A stretch of DNA of 64,000 nt from Marsupella aquatica (lineage: Eukaryota > Marchantiophyta), in NCBI GenBank assembly GCA_973895155.1, contig OZ316896.1, positions 682,001 through 746,000 of the forward strand, read 5' to 3'. A model generated the notes under the pieces. That model searched no databases and was not told where the DNA came from. It saw nothing but the letters and a program-made list of their open reading frames with translations. A program made the translations under genes and the position numbers. Each line of letters begins with the position of its first letter. Within the stretch, counting starts at the first letter, position 1. Of the stretch, positions 60,040 to 64,000 are shown piece by piece.

Positions 60040-60273
60040 ATGCGATCTCTGGGACCGCACTACATTTCTACAGTCAGAACGTTAAATCCTAAACCCTACT
60101 CTCTTCTGAGACAGGTGACGACTCGCTTGAATTCCACCTCCATAGCTACATCCGCAGCCATCTCTAGTTTCTCCTTCGTCCGCCCCCGTTTCTGCTACGC
60201 TGCTGCTGCTCTAAGTGAATGTCACACCAAGGTGATCTCGGTGGCTATGGTGGTGAGGAGGAGGAACCATTGA
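60040..60273 (+). CDS. Candidate first exon of a divergent gene, presequence-like
   Basis: An ATG-started frame rich in Ser, Arg and Thr (MRSLGPHYISTVRTLNPKPY and on) with no acidic residue until well past residue 50, resembling a mitochondrial presequence. A possible donor follows CACACCAAG near 60230. No matching downstream exon was found. It starts 170 bp from the inferred PPR start, in divergent orientation, so a shared promoter is possible. It could also be untranslated or chance. Confidence 0.25.
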   Translation: MRSLGPHYISTVRTLNPKPYSLLRQVTTRLNSTSIATSAAISSFSFVRPRFCYAAAALSECHTKVISVAMVVRRRNH

Positions 60274-61639
60274 TCTGTCACTTGGAATTAAGCTCGAATT
60301 TGCTCTCGCATAATAAGCCTTTGCTCCTTCACCTCGAATTGAGGTATCAGCTTTTTAAGTATTTGTCACTAAAGATTTTTCAAGATGTTCTAATTGACAA
60401 TATTGCCACTATTGCCATTTTCTTTTAATTTATAAAATGTCCCTGATTCATATATGGATGACAAGCTACCAAAATAACCGGGGAAATTATATAAAAAACA
60501 ACATGGCATTTTTGTAAATACCAAAAAAACAGTGACAGTATTGTATATTCAACCATCTTTAGTGAGGAGTTATTCCAAATCCCAACTTTGGCTCACCAAT
60601 TACAAATCCCAAACCCCAATGGCCTCCATCAGGATAATGTAAACCCCGTCAAAGTTTTTCTTTTTCTAGATGAGAGTTCTATGTAAACCGTTGTTTAGTT
60701 TGATGCTGCCCAAAATGTCAAAATTACTAACAGGCCCCCAAAACTAATTTAATCATGAGGTTGCCGACCATCCACGGGAGAGTTCCAAGTGGTTTTTCAG
60801 GAACATTTGCCTCACTACTATATATGGAAGATGTTCTCCCTCATTGGAGTGGACTTTACTGTCTTGTTAGGATGGGCCTGGCCAATTTTTGCCTATAAAT
60901 TCCATACCAGAATCTTTTTGCTAATCTGGAACTTCTGCAGGCCAGGCTCCAAGGTTTTACTTTTACAGAGCTTGATGAAGATCAAAAAGCTGGTTTCCCA
61001 AGAGGGTCAGAATCAAGTGGTCCCCAACCAACATTCCCCATGACCAGTGGGAAAGGCCAAAAAAGATCTGAGAAGGAGTAGATGTGTTTTGTCCAAAATG
61101 GGCGTCACCATACAGTGGTGAGCATTTGAAGTATACAATCGGTTAAGGCACCTAAGGTCTTGAATCAATAGACAACGTACTTAAACATGGGCCCCATGTC
61201 CTTGTAAAGCCAACTGTGACCGTTTCCACTCCTCTAGTGGTTGAGATTTAATCTCACTGGGAGTAAAAAAGCAACGGGCGGGACAACTTGAATGTCAAGT
61301 CAGTAAGCCACCCTTAATATAAATCCAATCACTTTCAATCCATTCAAGGACAGCCGTGTATGTTCTGGCATGACGGACCCATGTGACTCTCATACATCCG
61401 TTTTCCAATAGTGCACGTACTGAATGGCAGTGCAAAATGATTTGGGTGAGGGGCAATCATTGGGACAAAGAAATTGCAGCCGAAAAGGCATCATAGACCA
61501 AAAGTTTCCTTGTTTTGATACTTGTCATATTTGTCCTTTATGGACCTCTTGTGCTTTTACTTTGTTTGGCCACTTTTTGAAGATTGGCCAAGACTCTTTT
61601 TCCTTCCCCTTTTCCCAAATGAATTGGTTGTGTATAAAG

Positions 61640-62060
61640 CAGAAAGGTCCGGCAACCAGCTGGGAAAGGTTATATGTGATTTGAAGAGTTGAGATTGGTT
61701 GAAGACTATCTTACCTTAACCTCAATGGCCCAGGTTCAATCCTCCCTCCACACATAAGGGATGTGGAGGGTATGTGTGTGTAAGTGGGTGAGGTGTAGTG
61801 GTGGGAGTATTGATTGGGAGTATTGATTATCTCTTCAGCCTTGGTTGCCCACTTTGGGTTCTGGTTTAATCTTCTTTCCCTCCTGGTCTCAGTACTCCTG
61901 ACTTCTATCCTTTGTTGGATGCCCACTTTGGGTTCTGGTTTAATACTCTTTCCCTCCTGGTTTGAGTACTCCTGGTTTGAGTACTCCTGACTTCTATCCT
62001 TTGTTGGATGGGGTCTTGTCCCCTTGTGGCTACCCTACATAAAAATGCTTGCTCCAAAAC
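61640..62060 (+). mobile_element. Possible tRNA-derived SINE
   Basis: GGTTCAATCC at 61733-61742 matches the B box of RNA polymerase III internal promoters. A looser A-box-like TGGTTGAAGAC lies about 37 bp upstream. The following CCTCCCTCCACAC stretch and the end CCCTTGTGGCTACCCTACAT, then AAAAATGC, look like the body and tail of plant SINEs. A target duplication was not found, so this is tentative. Confidence 0.35.
61847..62010. repeat. Tandem duplication of about 75 bp
   Basis: Two units, 61847-61920 and 61921-62010. Both contain GCCCACTTTGGGTTCTGGTT, CTTTCCCTCCTGGT and CTGACTTCTATCCTTTGTTG. The second unit has an extra internal duplication of GGTTTGAGTACTCCT. Confidence 0.85.
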
Positions 62061-63249
62061 AGTAAATCTATCCTCTGTTGGATTTGGATGAGCTTACTTT
62101 CGGTTCTCAAGGCAAAAAAATAGCACAAACTCCAAACTGGCAAATGAATAGAAATTTAGATAAAAGAATAAAAACGTGTTTGAATAGAATGAATAGAATA
62201 GATTCTAAAGTTGATCGTCTCCCGAGTCGGAGGATCTCCCAAGTCAGCAGGTTCGGGGACTTTCTCCCGAGTGGGTAGGTTCGGTCAGAGAAAAAGTGCG
62301 GGCCCCGGTTAGAATCATAATGGTTAGATGCGCCCCGTGCATTTTGACCCCGTGGTCCAAACCGCGTCCTTAGCTGGGACCCTCTGAAGTCCTGGGACGG
62401 TTCAGAAACGGTCCCTATCCCTCCCGAGCGACTCCAGCTTCTCCTCTGTCTCTAACAGGGAACTCGGCGAAACTCTCGACAAATCCTCGAAAAATTCTCG
62501 ACAATTCATTCTCTAGGATTACAGGAGATCGGAGCTCCGAATGCGGAGGACGTGGCGGTGGGAGAAGCCAATTCGACCGAGGATTGCGGAAATTTGGTGC
62601 GTGAGGAAGTTTGTACGCAAGGCGGCTTCGTGAGTTTCGGGCCCCTTTTCGACTGTCGAGCGCTACTACTAGTGTTGAAGTGTTCTGTAGTAGTCATGCC
62701 GGAATCGAAATGTGCTTGGCAGGTAGCGGAGAGAATATTGTCGGCGAGCACTTGTTTAATGATTTTTCGCCAGAGCGGACAGGAAAGCTGACCGATGCGA
62801 TAGAGCTTTGGACTTGTGCGCGAACATTTTTGAAGAGGGCCCTGCTACCATCGCCTCGGTCGTACGTTAGCGGTCCTTTTGCCCTTTCTCCTTCGGTAGT
62901 AGGCTGGTAGTACTGATTGCGTGGGCCAGAGGTGTCATTGTCACTCGAAGAAGGCACGTCTTGTGTGTGCGCTTCGTCTTCCTATCTGCCGGGATACGAT
63001 TTTACAAAGTTTGCGTCTCTCCGGCGGCAAGTTGCTAATAACGGAGCTGGGAAGGAGGAGTGGGAGGAGGAGGAGAATTGATTGAGCGACCTAATCAGAA
63101 GTGTCTCGCTGTGGTTTTGAGTTGCCTACAGATTACAGAGGTGGAGGAGGATTTCGGAGGAGAATTGAGTGAGCCGACTGCGTAGAGAAGGGGGAGGAGG
63201 TTTGCATTCTGGACCAGGATTGACCCGGGAAGAACAGATAGAGAGGGAG

Positions 63250-63776
63250 ATGGGGGAAGTTCCAGCAGATGTGATGGCGGTAAAGTCTCTGGTGGAGGAG
63301 AGGAGGAACGCAGGGGTTGATGTCGAGGCCTTGAAAGTGGTGTGGGAGGGGGGCGAGGAGGCGAAAAAAGTCGCTGATAAGATGAAGCAACTCGTGGCCA
63401 GTGATCCGGTAGATTTCTGCATGTTTTTCGTTTATCCTTTTGTAAATTGAAGTTTTTCTGATCTCCTCAATCATGTTTCCTGGATGGCCTTTCCGGAATG
63501 TCTTGTCAATTACACACCTTGTACTCAATTCTCGTTCGGAATGAAACATTCAGTGGAATCTCTTCGTCATGTGTAATTAATTAGGGTGGATTAGAACAGC
63601 GGTGTCCTGCGACTTTGGAAGCAGAACTACAAGTAATGAAATGAGTTGTGATGGTTATTGTGTATAGGTATTCATCAAGGACAATCGGCCACGGATCGAC
63701 CGCAAGGACTTGTATAAGCTCTCGCTGAGAAAGGCAGCACGTGCTTGGCAGCTCGTTCAGGAGCTCTCATTGACAG
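63250..63776 (+). CDS. ACX: Peroxisomal acyl-CoA oxidase, N-terminal part (cut by window end)
   Basis: Two exons: 63250-63408 and 63668-63776, with GT-AG borders and phases 0 then 1; the gene continues beyond 64000. The protein starts MGEVPADVMAVKSLVEERRN and continues DVEALKVVWEGGEEA, KMKQLVASDP, then VFIKDNRPRIDRKDLYKLSL. This follows the N-terminus of plant ACX1/ACX5-type oxidases (DVExxKxVW, LVASDPVF, RxxRKxLxKxxLRK). These flavoenzymes carry out the first step of peroxisomal beta-oxidation, forming trans-2-enoyl-CoA and H2O2, also in jasmonate synthesis (established knowledge). The ATG at 63250 is the first after an in-frame TGA at about 63160 and sits where the family begins. The FAD-binding and catalytic parts and the PTS1 tail are outside the window. 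The end from 63777 is intron. Confidence 0.82.
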
Positions 63777-64000
63777 GTTTGCCGTGTACCAATAAACCAA
63801 GCCGATGTTTGTCATCCTGTACCGGGTTTTTACTATTGTCGAGTACTAATTAAGGTCCTTTGTCATCATTTCATCGACCAGCAACAACCTAATATAGTCA
63901 TGTACTTACAGTATATGCCAATTTTAGCCTGCAATCGTCTCAAGTTACCCTCGTGCAACCCGTAGAGTAACGCCCTTGGCCCTAGAGATTATAGTGGTCT

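Larger units (their letters stand above)
60274..63249. other. Intergenic and 5' flank of the acyl-CoA oxidase gene
   Basis: About 3 kb with no supported gene. It holds a possible SINE around 61640-62060 and a tandem duplication within it. From about 62400 the sequence is richer in GC and has overlapping open stretches on both strands. This is probably promoter and 5' UTR of the oxidase, perhaps with an untranslated exon. No clear core promoter motif could be fixed. Confidence 0.4.

Noticed and set aside
1-64000. CRISPR arrays, rRNA or tRNA genes, bacterial operons
   Set aside because: No spaced identical repeats of CRISPR type, no rRNA-like tract and no full tRNA cloverleaf were seen; gene structure is eukaryotic throughout.

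Overview
The window is nuclear DNA of a land plant. The signs are GT-AG introns, a malectin-like LRR receptor kinase pair, a DYW-class PPR gene, a peroxisomal acyl-CoA oxidase, a CACTA transposon with its 3-bp target duplication, a Ty1/copia-type solo LTR and no operon structure. The style of the receptor kinases and of the PPR gene, and the transposase-like family at 36-39 kb, make me lean towards a non-seed plant (moss, lycophyte or fern). The species is not determined.

Layout. (1) 0-31.4 kb: a tandem segmental duplication. Each copy carries one minus-strand, 15-exon malectin-like/LRR receptor-like kinase. Copy A (479-8623) loses its last exon off the left edge. Copy B (19765-28270) is complete, with 912 codons plus stop. 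Homology continues upstream of both genes to about 17.39 kb and 31.43 kb. The copies have since diverged through insertions: a 1-kb foldback element, a pogo/Tigger-type MITE, a GC-rich inverted-repeat element and a satellite-like block in A; a solo LTR, a small retroposon-like insert and minisatellite expansions in B. (2) 31.6-54.3 kb: an accessory, transposon-like region. On the plus strand lie a pseudokinase gene (34169-35851) and a coiled-coil plus transposase-like gene (36219-39045). A minus-strand gene with a possible BAH-like domain converges on them; its exons are at 51665-51380, 51259-50442 and 39389-39312. Its last intron holds a complete 10,935-bp CACTA element (39456-50390, TSD TGA), which grew that intron from about 114 bp to 11 kb. 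(3) 54.3-64 kb: housekeeping-type genes. These are a DYW PPR RNA-editing factor (minus strand, two inferred exons) and the first two exons of an acyl-CoA oxidase (plus strand, cut by the right edge), with sparse repeats between.

The receptor kinases would sit at the plasma membrane, the PPR protein in an organelle and the oxidase in peroxisomes; nothing suggests they share a pathway. The most unusual part is the 32-54 kb cluster: pseudokinase, coiled-coil/transposase-like and BAH-like genes in convergent arrangement, with a nested CACTA element spliced out as intron sequence. Exons were placed by splice consensus, reading phase and comparison of the two receptor copies. No database search was possible.
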